50,466 bases of DNA, taken from a virus. Below the pieces are notes generated by a model that made no database searches, was not told the origin of the DNA, and saw only the letters and a list, made by a program, of their open reading frames with translations. Made by a program: the position numbers and the translations under genes. Shown piece by piece: positions 35,234 through 42,959 of this stretch. How positions within the stretch are numbered: the stretch's first letter is position 1; each line of letters opens with the position of its first letter. Location: positions 1 through 50,466 of IMG/VR virus record IMGVR_UViG_3300024356_000616; one strand, 5' to 3'.

Positions 35234-36811
35234 TCATCCACCAAATATCCCACGTGGAGTTGTTGCACCCATTGCGCCCAGTCCAAACATACCTCGGAAT
35301 TGTGGAGTGCGCAGGGTGTAATCTGTTGGGGCAGGCTGTTTTACAGCAGGTGGTTTAATCCATGGTCCTGTGTGTTGCAGGCCAGCTAGTGTAACCAAGC
35401 ACATACCCATTGCAACTGTTCTATCATCATGCAGGCCATTGGTGTGGTCGAACCTATATGTTGCACCACTACTCTTTATGATGAGTGCAGCCATTTCATC
35501 CACAAGTGTTTCTCGTTTCCTACCAACCTGCAATGGCGCAGGATCTGCATACCATGCAAGTCTTTTATTCACAAGCAGGCTGCGCAGCAGTTCAGCCATC
35601 TCATAATTGCTCTTTCCAGACCTGCCATCGAATCTTTCGACTCTTAAACGCCCCTCATATTTTTGCACAGTGGCTTCCATTTGCCACGGATCAATGATGA
35701 TTCTTGGGTTGAAAAAGTTTGCTGCAACTCCCTCAATCCAACTATCAACACTTGCAATTGGCACTGGATTTCCCGGTGTTCCCTGAAGTATATCTAATCT
35801 GTCAAGCACATACACACCATCAGAATCCAAGTGCATCACACACATTGCTGTGCGGTCTCTTCTGGCCCCGTAGTCCACTGAAGCAACATATTCTGTGCCG
35901 TGCAGACCGACAGTGTTGTAAACCAAGTTTTTCTCAACTCCCAGTTGAGTACCAATTGCAATTTCTGATCTAGTTAAATACCCAGACTCTTCAGCAGGGT
36001 CAATCCACACATTATCAAGTACTCTTTTTGCAACACCTGCTGGTAGAAGTGCACGGTCTCTCTGTATTGCTTCTGCATCCATCCATGAATTAAGTTGTCC
36101 GGGTGCTTCAAACACAGTCCAAGTGGGATCCACCATTACCTGTTCGAGTATTTGGTGCTGCCAGCTACCAAGTGTACCTGCGTTTGTAATTACAACAAAT
36201 ACTGAGCCGGGTCGCTTCTGGCGACCCGACCAAAGAGTATCCCACAAGTCTCTTTTCTTCCAATGTGTAACCTCGTCACATACAACAAGATCACTGCGCA
36301 AACCGAATGATGTTGCACTATCCGCAGTAAGGATCTTAAGGATTCCGCCCGGACCTTTGATGCGCTTGGTTCCAAACGTAATACGTTTTGCAAGCCAAGG
36401 GTTTAAGCGTGCTTCTGCTGCCATGGATTCAGTAAGTAGTGCAGCTTGGTCAAAATCTGCTGCTGCTGCAACAATTTCAATAGGCTTACGGCTGAATGCA
36501 AGTACCCAGTTGCAAAGGCGTGCAAGTCCAGTTGTCTTGTCATGTCCACGTGGTAATGTTTCCCAAGTGTTACGTGGTCCCTTGTAATCTGGTCGCAGTC
36601 CGCACAATGCCTCAATAGGCTGCATCATGTAATCTGCACGTTTCCATTGCCAGTCACGTGCAACGTGTGCAAATCTTCTGGGCTCAGGGCGTGAATCAAT
36701 AATTACACTGTCCAGATAACCCTTCACACTACGTGCGCTAGCAAGCTCTGCAATTGCATACGCCTGCTTAAGCTTGTTTTCCAGTTCTGTTCTTGTGTAA
36801 CCTGCTGACAT
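35234..36811 (-). CDS. terL: Terminase large subunit
   Basis: A 525-aa packaging motor that would translocate and cut phage DNA into the head. ATPase domain: a deviant Walker A RGHDKTTG at 88-95, a coupling-type segment ITNAGT at 208-213 and Walker B LVVCDE ending at Glu180. Nuclease domain with the acidic triad Asp313 (SVDYGARRD), Asp374 (IIIDPW) and Asp462/463 (GLHDDRT). The ATG at 36,809-36,811 follows AGGTG. Unusually, its small-subunit-like partner is 2.5 kb upstream in another operon and the portal is separated by 1.7 kb of plus-strand genes and repeats. Confidence 0.95.
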   Translation of the reverse strand: MSAGYTRTELENKLKQAYAIAELASARSVKGYLDSVIIDSRPEPRRFAHVARDWQWKRADYMMQPIEALCGLRPDYKGPRNTWETLPRGHDKTTGLARLCNWVLAFSRKPIEIVAAAADFDQAALLTESMAAEARLNPWLAKRITFGTKRIKGPGGILKILTADSATSFGLRSDLVVCDEVTHWKKRDLWDTLWSGRQKRPGSVFVVITNAGTLGSWQHQILEQVMVDPTWTVFEAPGQLNSWMDAEAIQRDRALLPAGVAKRVLDNVWIDPAEESGYLTRSEIAIGTQLGVEKNLVYNTVGLHGTEYVASVDYGARRDRTAMCVMHLDSDGVYVLDRLDILQGTPGNPVPIASVDSWIEGVAANFFNPRIIIDPWQMEATVQKYEGRLRVERFDGRSGKSNYEMAELLRSLLVNKRLAWYADPAPLQVGRKRETLVDEMAALIIKSSGATYRFDHTNGLHDDRTVAMGMCLVTLAGLQHTGPWIKPPAVKQPAPTDYTLRTPQFRGMFGLGAMGATTPRGIFGG

Positions 36812-36851
36812 TGTATCACCTGCCTATTATGCTACATTGCAATAGGTTTCT

Positions 36852-36880
36852 ATATTACCCCCTATTTAAGGAGTTGTGAA
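36852..36880 (-). promoter_or_regulatory. Possible promoter for terL
   Basis: Minus strand TTCACA, 17-bp spacer, TAATAT. It overlaps the ribosome site of the divergent plus-strand gene at 36,881, so the two genes could interfere with one another. Confidence 0.35.
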
Positions 36881-37087
36881 GTGTCAAATTCTGAGTATGG
36901 TGTTGAGAAGTTCTATTCCCTGCGTGCTACATTCAAAAAGGATGTGTACCAATCGCAGTGGCAAAAGGACATGCACAAGATGTTTGATTTTGGTAACCAG
37001 CTTACCAAGCATAGAAGGGATTTACTGCACTATCAGATACTAAGAGATGATGGTTCTGTGGTCTTTGATTCGCACCATTGCAATTAG
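36881..37087 (+). CDS. Small hypothetical protein divergent from terL
   Basis: A 68-aa protein starting with GTG behind AAGGAG. It has a basic helical core (LRATFKKDVYQSQWQKDMHKMFDFGNQL) and a final VVFDSHH strand. No family recognised. It is the only gene between terL and the 37,2xx gene block that reads rightward, and a strong terminator (37,113-37,155) follows. A 9-bp inverted repeat with 3-base spacer overlaps its stop codon. Confidence 0.65.
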   Translation: MSNSEYGVEKFYSLRATFKKDVYQSQWQKDMHKMFDFGNQLTKHRRDLLHYQILRDDGSVVFDSHHCN

Positions 37088-37104
37088 TGCACTAAGTGCA
37101 CTAA
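37084..37104. repeat. TTAGTGCAC inverted repeat over a stop codon
   Basis: Perfect 9-bp arms (TTAGTGCAC / GTGCACTAA) with the 3-base spacer TAA, the same architecture as the array at 34,661-35,233. The TAG stop of the preceding gene lies in the left arm. Confidence 0.7.
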
Positions 37105-37112
37105 CAGACGTT

Positions 37113-37155
37113 AAAAAAACAGGGGAACGCTTGGCGGCTTTTCCCCTGTTTTTTT
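37113..37155. terminator. Strong bidirectional terminator
   Basis: AAAAAAACAGGGGAA and TTCCCCTGTTTTTTT arms flank a short loop, with A and T runs on both sides. It can end the plus-strand gene at 37,087 and the minus-strand unit ending at 37,222. Confidence 0.85.
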
Positions 37156-37221
37156 ACTTATGTATTTATTATACCTATGCACTCTTTTATGTGTCAAGAT
37201 AAACTTCAAAAAAACTATGCA

Positions 37222-37383
37222 TCATTTACCCACTGTGGATAGCGAGTACAACCACCACAGAAAGAGTATGCAACCTACCCACAGTCCTGCTGTGGCGTAG
37301 TTCCAAGCAGGATGATTTTGATAATAGTGCTCATTAATAATAACCTTTAACTTGCGCATGGTTTCTTTGTCAAATTCACTCAT
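37222..37383 (-). CDS. Small membrane protein
   Basis: A 53-aa protein. A charged N-terminus (MSEFDKETMRKLKVIINEHYYQ) is followed by a membrane segment (about residues 30-47, with three Trp) and a short tail. The ATG overlaps the stop of the upstream gene (ATGA). No family recognised. As the last of four small early genes before the terminator at 37,113, it may be a membrane-acting host-takeover or exclusion protein. Confidence 0.6.
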   Translation of the reverse strand: MSEFDKETMRKLKVIINEHYYQNHPAWNYATAGLWVGCILFLWWLYSLSTVGK

Positions 37384-37571
37384 GGTGCACCTACCTTGGT
37401 AAAGCTATCCCACTCTTTAGTAGTCATCCACCTATACCCTTCTGGTAGGTTATCATCTTCATCAATCATGTCTAAATGAAATCCATCTTTACCAATCACC
37501 AGAAAGTTACCCCTAGAAAATAAGTGCTCGTAAACATACTCACCATGAAGCTTTCCAAGTATTCTAAACAT
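37380..37571 (-). CDS. Small hypothetical protein
   Basis: A 63-aa protein with an N-terminal strand-helix (RILGKLHGEYVYEHLF), an acidic loop (IDEDDNLPEGYRW) and an MTTKEWDSF end that looks like the start of a second helix. GGG six to eight bases upstream supports the ATG. Coupled by overlap to the next gene. Unknown function. Confidence 0.65.
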   Translation of the reverse strand: MFRILGKLHGEYVYEHLFSRGNFLVIGKDGFHLDMIDEDDNLPEGYRWMTTKEWDSFTKVGAP

Positions 37572-37572
37572 G

Positions 37573-37878
37573 TTATTTACCCTTCTTAGAATTGGTGTAA
37601 TTGTAGAATCTTTCCCTCATTTGCTGCCTTGTTAGCCTGTTACCGCTCTTATTGCAGAAGTGCATTAGATCACTTGGTCCGAACAATTCAGGATCCATTA
37701 CTGCATACTCCACAGGAGCATATGGGTTGTCATTGCTGGCAAGTGCATTGGAGTAGTTGCTGCACAACAATTCCTGCAACTCAGGGGATATTTCCTTGTG
37801 CACCTTGTTGGGGGACTGGATCTCAGTCCCCCTCTTGATTAAACCTGCTTTCATCAGTGCATGTATGCTATCATTCAT
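37573..37878 (-). CDS. Small hypothetical protein
   Basis: A 101-aa protein starting behind AGGGGG. A helical N-terminus is followed by a long middle segment rich in Asn and Pro; a basic C-terminal helix (GNRLTRQQMRERFYNYTNSKKG) could contact nucleic acid. No family recognised. It lies in a four-gene early unit. Confidence 0.65.
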   Translation of the reverse strand: MNDSIHALMKAGLIKRGTEIQSPNKVHKEISPELQELLCSNYSNALASNDNPYAPVEYAVMDPELFGPSDLMHFCNKSGNRLTRQQMRERFYNYTNSKKGK

Positions 37879-37889
37879 GATAATTCCCC

Positions 37890-38273
37890 CTATTTGCTTG
37901 TGATTGCTTTTGTTGCTTCCAATATGGCACTTAGACGGTTCAAGTGATTAACCTCTTCAATTTGCTCCATCTCCATTGCAAACTTAACCAGTGCAAAGTA
38001 GTGTTTGCTTGCATCTACCCTGCTCCTTTGACGGTCAATCTCAGTGCGCACATTAACCACACCAAAATCATCTGTTTGTGCCTCTTCCCAGATCTTCTTT
38101 GCACCAACACCGCAGGTTGGATAGTACTTGACCACACTGTGGAACATGGAAACCCACTTGTACTGTTTTGCTCCAAAATCGTATTCCTGCACACCTTTGC
38201 GAAACAGGACTATCTTCCTGTACCCTGATTCATAACTTGCAATCTTTACAGTTGTCTTCTTCTTCTTGAACAT
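37890..38273 (-). CDS. Small basic hypothetical protein
   Basis: A 127-aa protein with a lysine-rich N-terminus (FKKKKTT), strand-rich first half with aromatic residues, and a helical second half (RSRVDASKHYFALVKFAMEMEQIEEV). Its start AGGAGTGCTGCAATG matches the ribosome-site and start context of the genes at 33,832 and 47,428. It is the first gene below the promoter at 38,326-38,353. Unknown function; basic end may bind DNA or RNA. Confidence 0.68.
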   Translation of the reverse strand: MFKKKKTTVKIASYESGYRKIVLFRKGVQEYDFGAKQYKWVSMFHSVVKYYPTCGVGAKKIWEEAQTDDFGVVNVRTEIDRQRSRVDASKHYFALVKFAMEMEQIEEVNHLNRLSAILEATKAITSK

Positions 38274-38325
38274 TGCAGCACTCCTGTTTGTTAGTAACCA
38301 GCAACCACCTTAGTTGCATGGTTGT

Positions 38326-38353
38326 ATTCTATGTCTACTTGTATCATCGGCAA
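38326..38353 (-). promoter_or_regulatory. Early promoter with TGCCGAT motif
   Basis: TTGCCG -35, 16-bp spacer, TAGAAT -10 on the minus strand, identical in boxes and spacing to 33,753-33,780. It reads the four small genes 38,273-37,222. Confidence 0.65.
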
Positions 38354-38391
38354 GCTTAGCAGCAATTCTTTAATTATTTTTTTTGCATGCA

Positions 38392-38427
38392 CAAAAAGAA
38401 AAAGGCCCCTGACATTACTCAGGGGCC
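38392..38427 (-). terminator. Rho-independent terminator after the lipoprotein unit
   Basis: Perfect 9-bp stem GGCCCCTGA / TCAGGGGCC followed on the minus strand by a T-rich tract of about twelve bases. It ends the 39,025-38,518 unit. Confidence 0.88.
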
Positions 38428-38517
38428 TTATGGTTCACTACTTTGCAGTGTTTTTATGTTTTCCCGTATCTCACGGAGGGTTTCACATTAAACACAGAAA
38501 CACACCAATCATTACAT

Positions 38518-38874
38518 TTAGTTATTCGCTACATGTGGAAAAATATTACAGAAAATCTTCCTGCAATTTAAAAATTTTGTATCCCCTGCAAAATGCACAG
38601 GGTTACCCTGAGGATCCCTGTCATACACTGGTAAATCCTCCACAACCAACCTTGGTTTCAGCATGTGCAGGATACTCTTACCAGTCAACACCCTGACATA
38701 CTTACACTTCTCATAGTCATATGCCCTGTAAACCGTTCTAATTCGCTTTTTAGCGCAGTTTTCCCCCTCGGTAGGCCTTTCCCTCAACAGTACATCAGTA
38801 ATGCGTATTAAGGGCATTCTAGGCCCTAATTTGGCACGGTACACAAAACCCTTCATAATCTTGTCTGACATCAT
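38518..38874 (-). CDS. Hypothetical protein following the lipoprotein
   Basis: A 118-aa protein. I use the ATG at 38,872-38,874, behind AGGGAG, because the longer frame would overlap the whole lipoprotein gene. It is basic and strand-rich, with repeated positive patches (GPRMPLIRITDVLLRERP, CAKKRIRTVYRAYDYEKCKYVRVL). Cys residues could pair. No signal peptide seen, so it is likely intracellular. Unknown function, co-transcribed with the lipoprotein. Confidence 0.6.
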   Translation of the reverse strand: MMSDKIMKGFVYRAKLGPRMPLIRITDVLLRERPTEGENCAKKRIRTVYRAYDYEKCKYVRVLTGKSILHMLKPRLVVEDLPVYDRDPQGNPVHFAGDTKFLNCRKIFCNIFPHVANN

Positions 38875-38875
38875 G

Positions 38876-39025
38876 TTAAAACTCCCTTTTATATTTAAAT
38901 TCCAGTGCAATGTCATGTATTTTAGATACGTCTGGGGAGTACTTGGTACTAAGGCCGGATTCCCAAGAATTGCGACCCGTGCACCCTGCACAGATAAGAA
39001 CGCAGCATACTAGGATCTTTTTCAT
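38876..39025 (-). CDS. Small lipoprotein
   Basis: A 49-aa lipoprotein precursor: two Lys, a hydrophobic stretch (residues 4-13) and the lipobox I-C-A-G-C with the lipidated Cys at residue 15. About 35 residues of mature peptide remain, ending in KYKREF. Short phage lipoproteins from early operons often block superinfection by masking a receptor (T5 Llp type); this role is by analogy. It is the first gene of a two-gene unit with its own promoter, so it could be made in the prophage. Confidence 0.72.
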   Translation of the reverse strand: MKKILVCCVLICAGCTGRNSWESGLSTKYSPDVSKIHDIALEFKYKREF

Positions 39026-39043
39026 GTTTGCACCTTTTGTGTA

Positions 39044-39071
39044 ATTGTATTATCGGCATACAATGGTGCAA
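39044..39071 (-). promoter_or_regulatory. Promoter for the lipoprotein unit
   Basis: Minus strand TTGCAC, 16-bp spacer, TACAAT. TGCCGAT lies in the spacer at 39,052-39,058, the word also present at three other phage promoters. Confidence 0.55.
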
Positions 39072-39079
39072 TGTTTAAT

Positions 39080-39110
39080 AAAATAAAAACCCGGCGTTAG
39101 GCCGGGTTTT
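39080..39110. terminator. Terminator of the early operon
   Basis: Stem AAAACCCGGC / GCCGGGTTTT with a 5-base loop; on the minus strand a T-rich tail follows. A second hairpin with 10-bp arms (39,116-39,125 and 39,135-39,144) overlaps the stop of the last gene. Confidence 0.85.
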
Positions 39111-39142
39111 AAACGAACTACTAATCTTTTTTAAATTAGTAG

Positions 39143-39343
39143 TTAGTACTCATAGTTACCCAGTAGCTCGTGCAGGATTGCAACCTGAGGTGGTGACAGA
39201 TCTATGCTTTGCTCTAAAGAATCGTTCTTTTCAATCTTGATGTTAGCACCAGACTCACTGAAGGTAACGTGCACAATGTGCTCCGCATCTCCCCAGAAGT
39301 GCTTCACAGCGCAGTGTAATAGGTTACCGGGCATAGTCTTCAT
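39143..39343 (-). CDS. Small hypothetical protein
   Basis: A 66-aa protein behind GAGGAG. An N-terminal half with His/Cys residues (HCAVKHFWGDAEHIVHV) precedes strands and an acidic C-terminus. It overlaps the stop of the small-terminase-like gene by four bases and ends the early operon. No family recognised; position next to a small-terminase-like gene may suggest a packaging helper. Confidence 0.6.
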   Translation of the reverse strand: MKTMPGNLLHCAVKHFWGDAEHIVHVTFSESGANIKIEKNDSLEQSIDLSPPQVAILHELLGNYEY

Positions 39344-39909
39344 GGTTGCTCCTCTCTGTTAGGGTTAGTGTATGTCTGTACAGTATCATTTGTGCCATCA
39401 TCAGACAAGGTTAGCTGTGAACTGTTTTCAGAATTTTCCAAAACAATTTCATTTGGAATTGTGATTCCCCACATAGTAGCTTGGTGCACAAGTTCAGCAT
39501 CCGTCATGGTGGTGTATGTGATGCTGGTTTCAGACTTCTTGGGAGCCTCCAAACCAAGTATTTTCACCTGCCTGTCCATGATGCTGAGTACGTCTTGCAA
39601 AGACTCCCTGTCACCACCAACAGCCTGTTGATAGTACGCCTTCAACAACTCATCATAGCGTGCAAGAGTAAGCGAAAGTGCCTTCTCTGCAACTTGGGAA
39701 CCCTCTTTCACAATGTGCTTAAATTCACGTTCTACATAAGAGTATGCTGCCTGCCTTGTAACTCCCATTACACGGCCTATCTCAGCATAAGTTAATCCCT
39801 GCTTTCGCAGTTGGATTGCTTGTAACCTACGTTCCTTTTTGAGTATCTTGTGCTGGCTCATTCTGTTCTTCTTTCCGGGATTGTTGTCCCCAGTAAAATC
39901 TGTGCTCAT
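39340..39909 (-). CDS. Terminase small subunit-like DNA-binding protein
   Basis: A 189-aa protein with a helix-turn-helix at about residues 22-55 (LQAIQLRKQGLTYAEIGRVMGVTRQAAYSYV), resembling the sigma-factor region 4/resolvase-like HTH of small terminases. A helical core (about 65-115) leads to DRQVKILGLEAPKK, a motif typical of these proteins, and the tail is acidic and disordered. It would bind the packaging site and recruit TerL. I use the second ATG (39,907-39,909) because AGGAG abuts the first. It lies in the replication operon, not beside terL. Confidence 0.72.
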   Translation of the reverse strand: MSTDFTGDNNPGKKNRMSQHKILKKERRLQAIQLRKQGLTYAEIGRVMGVTRQAAYSYVEREFKHIVKEGSQVAEKALSLTLARYDELLKAYYQQAVGGDRESLQDVLSIMDRQVKILGLEAPKKSETSITYTTMTDAELVHQATMWGITIPNEIVLENSENSSQLTLSDDGTNDTVQTYTNPNREEQP

Positions 39910-40270
39910 GATCATCTCCTAAAGTACTGGGTAGTTTTCCTTCTTGCACCTTTTCCAATGTCCACATGATTGCAAGTATGTTCCAACATGCAGCAGCAAG
40001 GTGGTCCTCAGTGTCGTTGTGCTGGATCCACTTAGACAAGTGCCTCACTGCACTGTCAAAGTATCTGGAAACAGGTTGTCCCTTTTCCCAGTTTTTATCA
40101 CCATATTTATGCGCACCATTTTCTGTATGCTTCGCAATTCTTTCAATAGCGCACCATGGTAACAAGTCGTACCTCCCCTTCCCTTCCCTAGTGTCCCTTC
40201 TGGAACCAGTGGAAAACTCTTCCCTCTTACCACTGTCAGGAAGTTCAAATATGGAATGAGTTATTTGCAT
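39827..40270 (-). CDS. dATP/dGTP diphosphohydrolase-domain protein
   Basis: A 147-aa protein whose residues 20-110 match the dATP/dGTP diphosphohydrolase N-terminal domain (formerly DUF5664, MazZ-like): the SRRDTREGKGRYDLLPWCAIERIAKH start, ENGAHKYGDKNWEKG, SRYFDSAVRHLSKW and EDHLAAACWN, with acidic metal ligands in helices. Members hydrolyse deoxynucleoside triphosphates to monophosphates. It is coupled to the DNA polymerase gene by a TGATG overlap, which fits a role in shaping the dNTP pool. No PurZ-like gene accompanies it here, so a 2-aminoadenine genome is not indicated. Confidence 0.82.
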   Translation of the reverse strand: MQITHSIFELPDSGKREEFSTGSRRDTREGKGRYDLLPWCAIERIAKHTENGAHKYGDKNWEKGQPVSRYFDSAVRHLSKWIQHNDTEDHLAAACWNILAIMWTLEKVQEGKLPSTLGDDHEHRFYWGQQSRKEEQNEPAQDTQKGT

Positions 40271-42387
40271 CACGGTTTCCCCCAGTAATCACACACAGCA
40301 GCTTCAACCTCACTCTGCACGTACCCCATAAGAACACCATCCATGGATTCTTTCATCATCCGCACCACAGTATCCTTGTGTGCTTCTGGATTGTCATCAG
40401 GAACCTCAACAACCAACTCATCGTGTACGAATGCAACAACAGGATAAATTTGGGACACGTTGTAAAGCGATAACTTTGCGCCGTCCGCAGCTAATCCTTG
40501 AAACTGCGTGTTGCACGATTCTGTGTACTCGGCACAGCCACGCACTCTGCCTGTCAGTGTTATCACAGTGGTTCCGAACAACCTTCTTCGCAGTGTGTCG
40601 CTACCCTTCCTGCTTCTGATTGCAAGTTCTGTGGTTGGGTCGTTGTTTAATTTCTCAAGACATTCCCACACCATGCGCCTGAACGCACTGTTGTAAGGTT
40701 GTCCATCCCTTGTACGATTTTTACCGGACACAATGTCCACCACAGGTTGGAATGTAAAAAGGCCCTTGTCTTTCAATCCAAAACAATCGCATATTTCCTG
40801 CACGTTAATGTTCAGATTTGTACTAAGGTTACCCAGAGCACTGCTGGAAAGATATTCACTAAGTTCAGGGTAGATCTCACTAACCAGCATGTTGCGCCAT
40901 AGCTTACTTTCAGTAAGACTCATTTGCGCACCGTAGGTTGCCTCCGCATATTCCTTCAAAGATTTTGCACCAAGTCCCCCCGGCACACCGAAGTTTACAG
41001 CTTTCGCACAGAACCTGTAATGCTTGAACTTTTCAGGATCCTTGCCTTTCATTGCAAGGAAGTCTTTGTACTGCATTTTCAACAACATCGCAGCAGTGAA
41101 ACTGTGTGGGTCAATACCCTCTTGGAAAGCTTCTGCAAGTCTTGAGTACCCAAACTTACTCATGCATATTGCAGCAAGACACCTGAGCTCTACTGCGTTG
41201 TAATCTGCGACAACAAATTTGCAATTCTCATGTGGCACAAACAACTTCCTGAACCATGCGTGCTTTGGCATTTGTTGCAGGTTAGGCTTGCTGCAAGAAG
41301 TGCGACCCGTGCGAACCAAAGGTTGATAGTGAGGGTTCACGCTGCCACTTTTTATCTGATCCACAAATTGCAATAGCTTTGCTTTTGTTTGCATGTCCAA
41401 CCAGTTCTGGATGAACTCATGCTTGTGTTGGGACCAATACTCACCACTGATGGTGATTTCATTACTCTTCTCTGTCGATGGAACCTTTTTGATCTTTAGT
41501 GTCTCTGCAATTTCGTGCAGGTATATCCTCAGTGCCTTGTTGTCTAGGCTTGGAACACCTGTTACAGGATTTACAATGAGTTGCCCCAGTCTCTTTTTTA
41601 CACTGTCCCTCTTGAACAACGATGGGTACTTTTCCAGAAGCCATTGCACCTTGTCCTGTATTTGCAGCTTGATCTCCATTGCAACATCCTGTTGTGCCTT
41701 GGAGTCAACCTTAATTCCCACCCTCGTGCAGTCAGTGAGGGCGATGGATCCCTTTAATTGTGTGTGGTGCGTGAGAGGTCCGTGCTGAGACTGCAAGCAT
41801 TGAAACTTGTTTGCAATGTTCACTGCAACAGGGTGCAACTCGTTGAATAACTCTCGTGCAACCTTCGCATCAAGGAGCGCATATTCAAGCATCCTGTCAG
41901 GCACAAGTTCTAAAGCCTTCTTGTGAAACTGCGCCCACTCAGTCTGTGCACTTTTATCAAGTGGTTTATTTAGAAAGTACTCAGACAGGTCCGCTAGGGA
42001 CCTAGTCCTGAGCGGACCGTCCTCCTCACCATTTGCAAGACGCACAAGGAAGTCTAATATCATGGTGTCCCACGCACGCCCCTCATCAACCATTCTTTTC
42101 CACGTGGCGCAGTCTTCCATGTATTCCAGTGCGTTGTACACGACATGAAAATCAAAAGCAAAGTTGTGAGCAACTATCGGGCAACCACTGTTGTATATCT
42201 CGTACACCCACTCTGATATTCTTTCAGGTGGAACTATAAAAGATTGTGATTCTGTGGCACATGTTAAAACAATCAGTTCTGGAATTTTACCGGGCTCGAT
42301 CAGTGTGGTTTCAGTGTCAAACGCAATTGCACCATCACACACTATCGGCTGGCCCCTCCAGAGAGTCTTCTGCAATAGTGTTGACAT
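40270..42387 (-). CDS. Family A DNA polymerase with 3'-5' exonuclease
   Basis: A 705-aa replicative polymerase of the PolA/T7 gp5 family. Proofreading domain: Asp24 and Glu26 in FDTETT, NFAFDF near 75-80, and Tyr169/Asp173 in YALLDAK. Polymerase motifs: A at VVADYNAVELR with catalytic Asp395, B as RFCAKAVNFG with Arg458, Lys462 and Phe466, and C VHDE at 654-657. Phe at 466 is the discriminating position between dNTP and ddNTP use. It lacks a 5'-3' nuclease domain. Coupled to the dNTP hydrolase gene downstream and overlapping the nuclease gene upstream by 53 bases. Confidence 0.95.
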   Translation of the reverse strand: MSTLLQKTLWRGQPIVCDGAIAFDTETTLIEPGKIPELIVLTCATESQSFIVPPERISEWVYEIYNSGCPIVAHNFAFDFHVVYNALEYMEDCATWKRMVDEGRAWDTMILDFLVRLANGEEDGPLRTRSLADLSEYFLNKPLDKSAQTEWAQFHKKALELVPDRMLEYALLDAKVARELFNELHPVAVNIANKFQCLQSQHGPLTHHTQLKGSIALTDCTRVGIKVDSKAQQDVAMEIKLQIQDKVQWLLEKYPSLFKRDSVKKRLGQLIVNPVTGVPSLDNKALRIYLHEIAETLKIKKVPSTEKSNEITISGEYWSQHKHEFIQNWLDMQTKAKLLQFVDQIKSGSVNPHYQPLVRTGRTSCSKPNLQQMPKHAWFRKLFVPHENCKFVVADYNAVELRCLAAICMSKFGYSRLAEAFQEGIDPHSFTAAMLLKMQYKDFLAMKGKDPEKFKHYRFCAKAVNFGVPGGLGAKSLKEYAEATYGAQMSLTESKLWRNMLVSEIYPELSEYLSSSALGNLSTNLNINVQEICDCFGLKDKGLFTFQPVVDIVSGKNRTRDGQPYNSAFRRMVWECLEKLNNDPTTELAIRSRKGSDTLRRRLFGTTVITLTGRVRGCAEYTESCNTQFQGLAADGAKLSLYNVSQIYPVVAFVHDELVVEVPDDNPEAHKDTVVRMMKESMDGVLMGYVQSEVEAAVCDYWGKP

Positions 42388-42715
42388 CCTGTATCCCCTC
42401 TAACGCAAGCTTTTCACAAATACACTTCCACAACCACCATGGTAAAATTGTTAGTGGTTCATCCTTGTCACGTTGCACATGCAGGATGTCATTAGTACCC
42501 AACCACTTGTACAACTGCTGGAATCCACTCGCACGTGCTTTCATTTCGCAGGTAAATTCGTGTGGCCCAACGTAGCACTTGATATCACCCCTGTAACCCT
42601 CCACAGCACCACTCAGTGGAACACGGTGCGCAAAAACACCGGGTATGTCCATATACCTGCGCACCATTTCCCTTTCCCTGCGTGCACCTTTGTCACGGGA
42701 TTTTTTTCCACTCAT
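42335..42715 (-). CDS. Holliday-junction-resolvase-like PDDEXK nuclease
   Basis: A 126-aa protein with the layout of archaeal-type Hjc and related small PDDEXK nucleases: a basic N-terminal helix with the first Glu (KSRDKGARREREMVRRY), then GYRGDIKCY carrying the Asp, and FTCEMKARA with the Glu-x-Lys pair, then a FQQLYKWL helix. It would cleave branched DNA made during replication and recombination. It sits between polymerase and small helper genes and overlaps both neighbours. Confidence 0.75.
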   Translation of the reverse strand: MSGKKSRDKGARREREMVRRYMDIPGVFAHRVPLSGAVEGYRGDIKCYVGPHEFTCEMKARASGFQQLYKWLGTNDILHVQRDKDEPLTILPWWLWKCICEKLALEGIQDVNTIAEDSLEGPADSV

Positions 42716-42957
42716 TTTAAACTCCCATCTTTGATGGTATGTGACTCCTGCAGCAACGTATTAGCTTTGTGCAGGAGTGCTTCTGTGCGCTCTGCGATAT
42801 AGGTAGCCCTAGGGGTTTTCCGCTCGTAGAGTAAAAGATACTCCTGTAAACATTCCATAGAATCCTTCAAACAGGATTTCATACCGTTGTAACTCTCCAC
42901 GGGAACCACACACACATTTTTGCTACCCACAGCATCCCCCAATTGCACTGAGTGCAC
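42712..42957 (-). CDS. Small hypothetical protein
   Basis: An 81-aa protein starting with GTG (CAGGG upstream). The second half is a single long helix (CLQEYLLLYERKTPRATYIAERTEALLHKANTLLQ), probably a coiled-coil dimer. No family recognised. An internal start is possible. Coupled to the nuclease gene by a 4-base overlap. Confidence 0.55.
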   Translation of the reverse strand: MHSVQLGDAVGSKNVCVVPVESYNGMKSCLKDSMECLQEYLLLYERKTPRATYIAERTEALLHKANTLLQESHTIKDGSLK

Positions 42958-42959
42958 CT

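Noticed and set aside
34982-35389. 135-aa plus-strand frame over the repeat region and the end of terL
   Set aside because: It runs antisense into conserved terL codons, has shadow-type Cys/His/Ser composition and lacks a ribosome site.
36123-36587. 154-aa plus-strand frame opposite terL
   Set aside because: It lies over the ATPase motifs of terL and has no ribosome site or family signal.
36812-36850. Plus-strand promoter upstream of 36,881
   Set aside because: TATTAT and TACATT were found, but no -35 box at suitable spacing.
39827-42387. Evidence for a 2-aminoadenine (Z) genome
   Set aside because: A MazZ-like domain and a family A polymerase occur, but no PurZ-like synthetase or DatZ-like hydrolase is present in the window.
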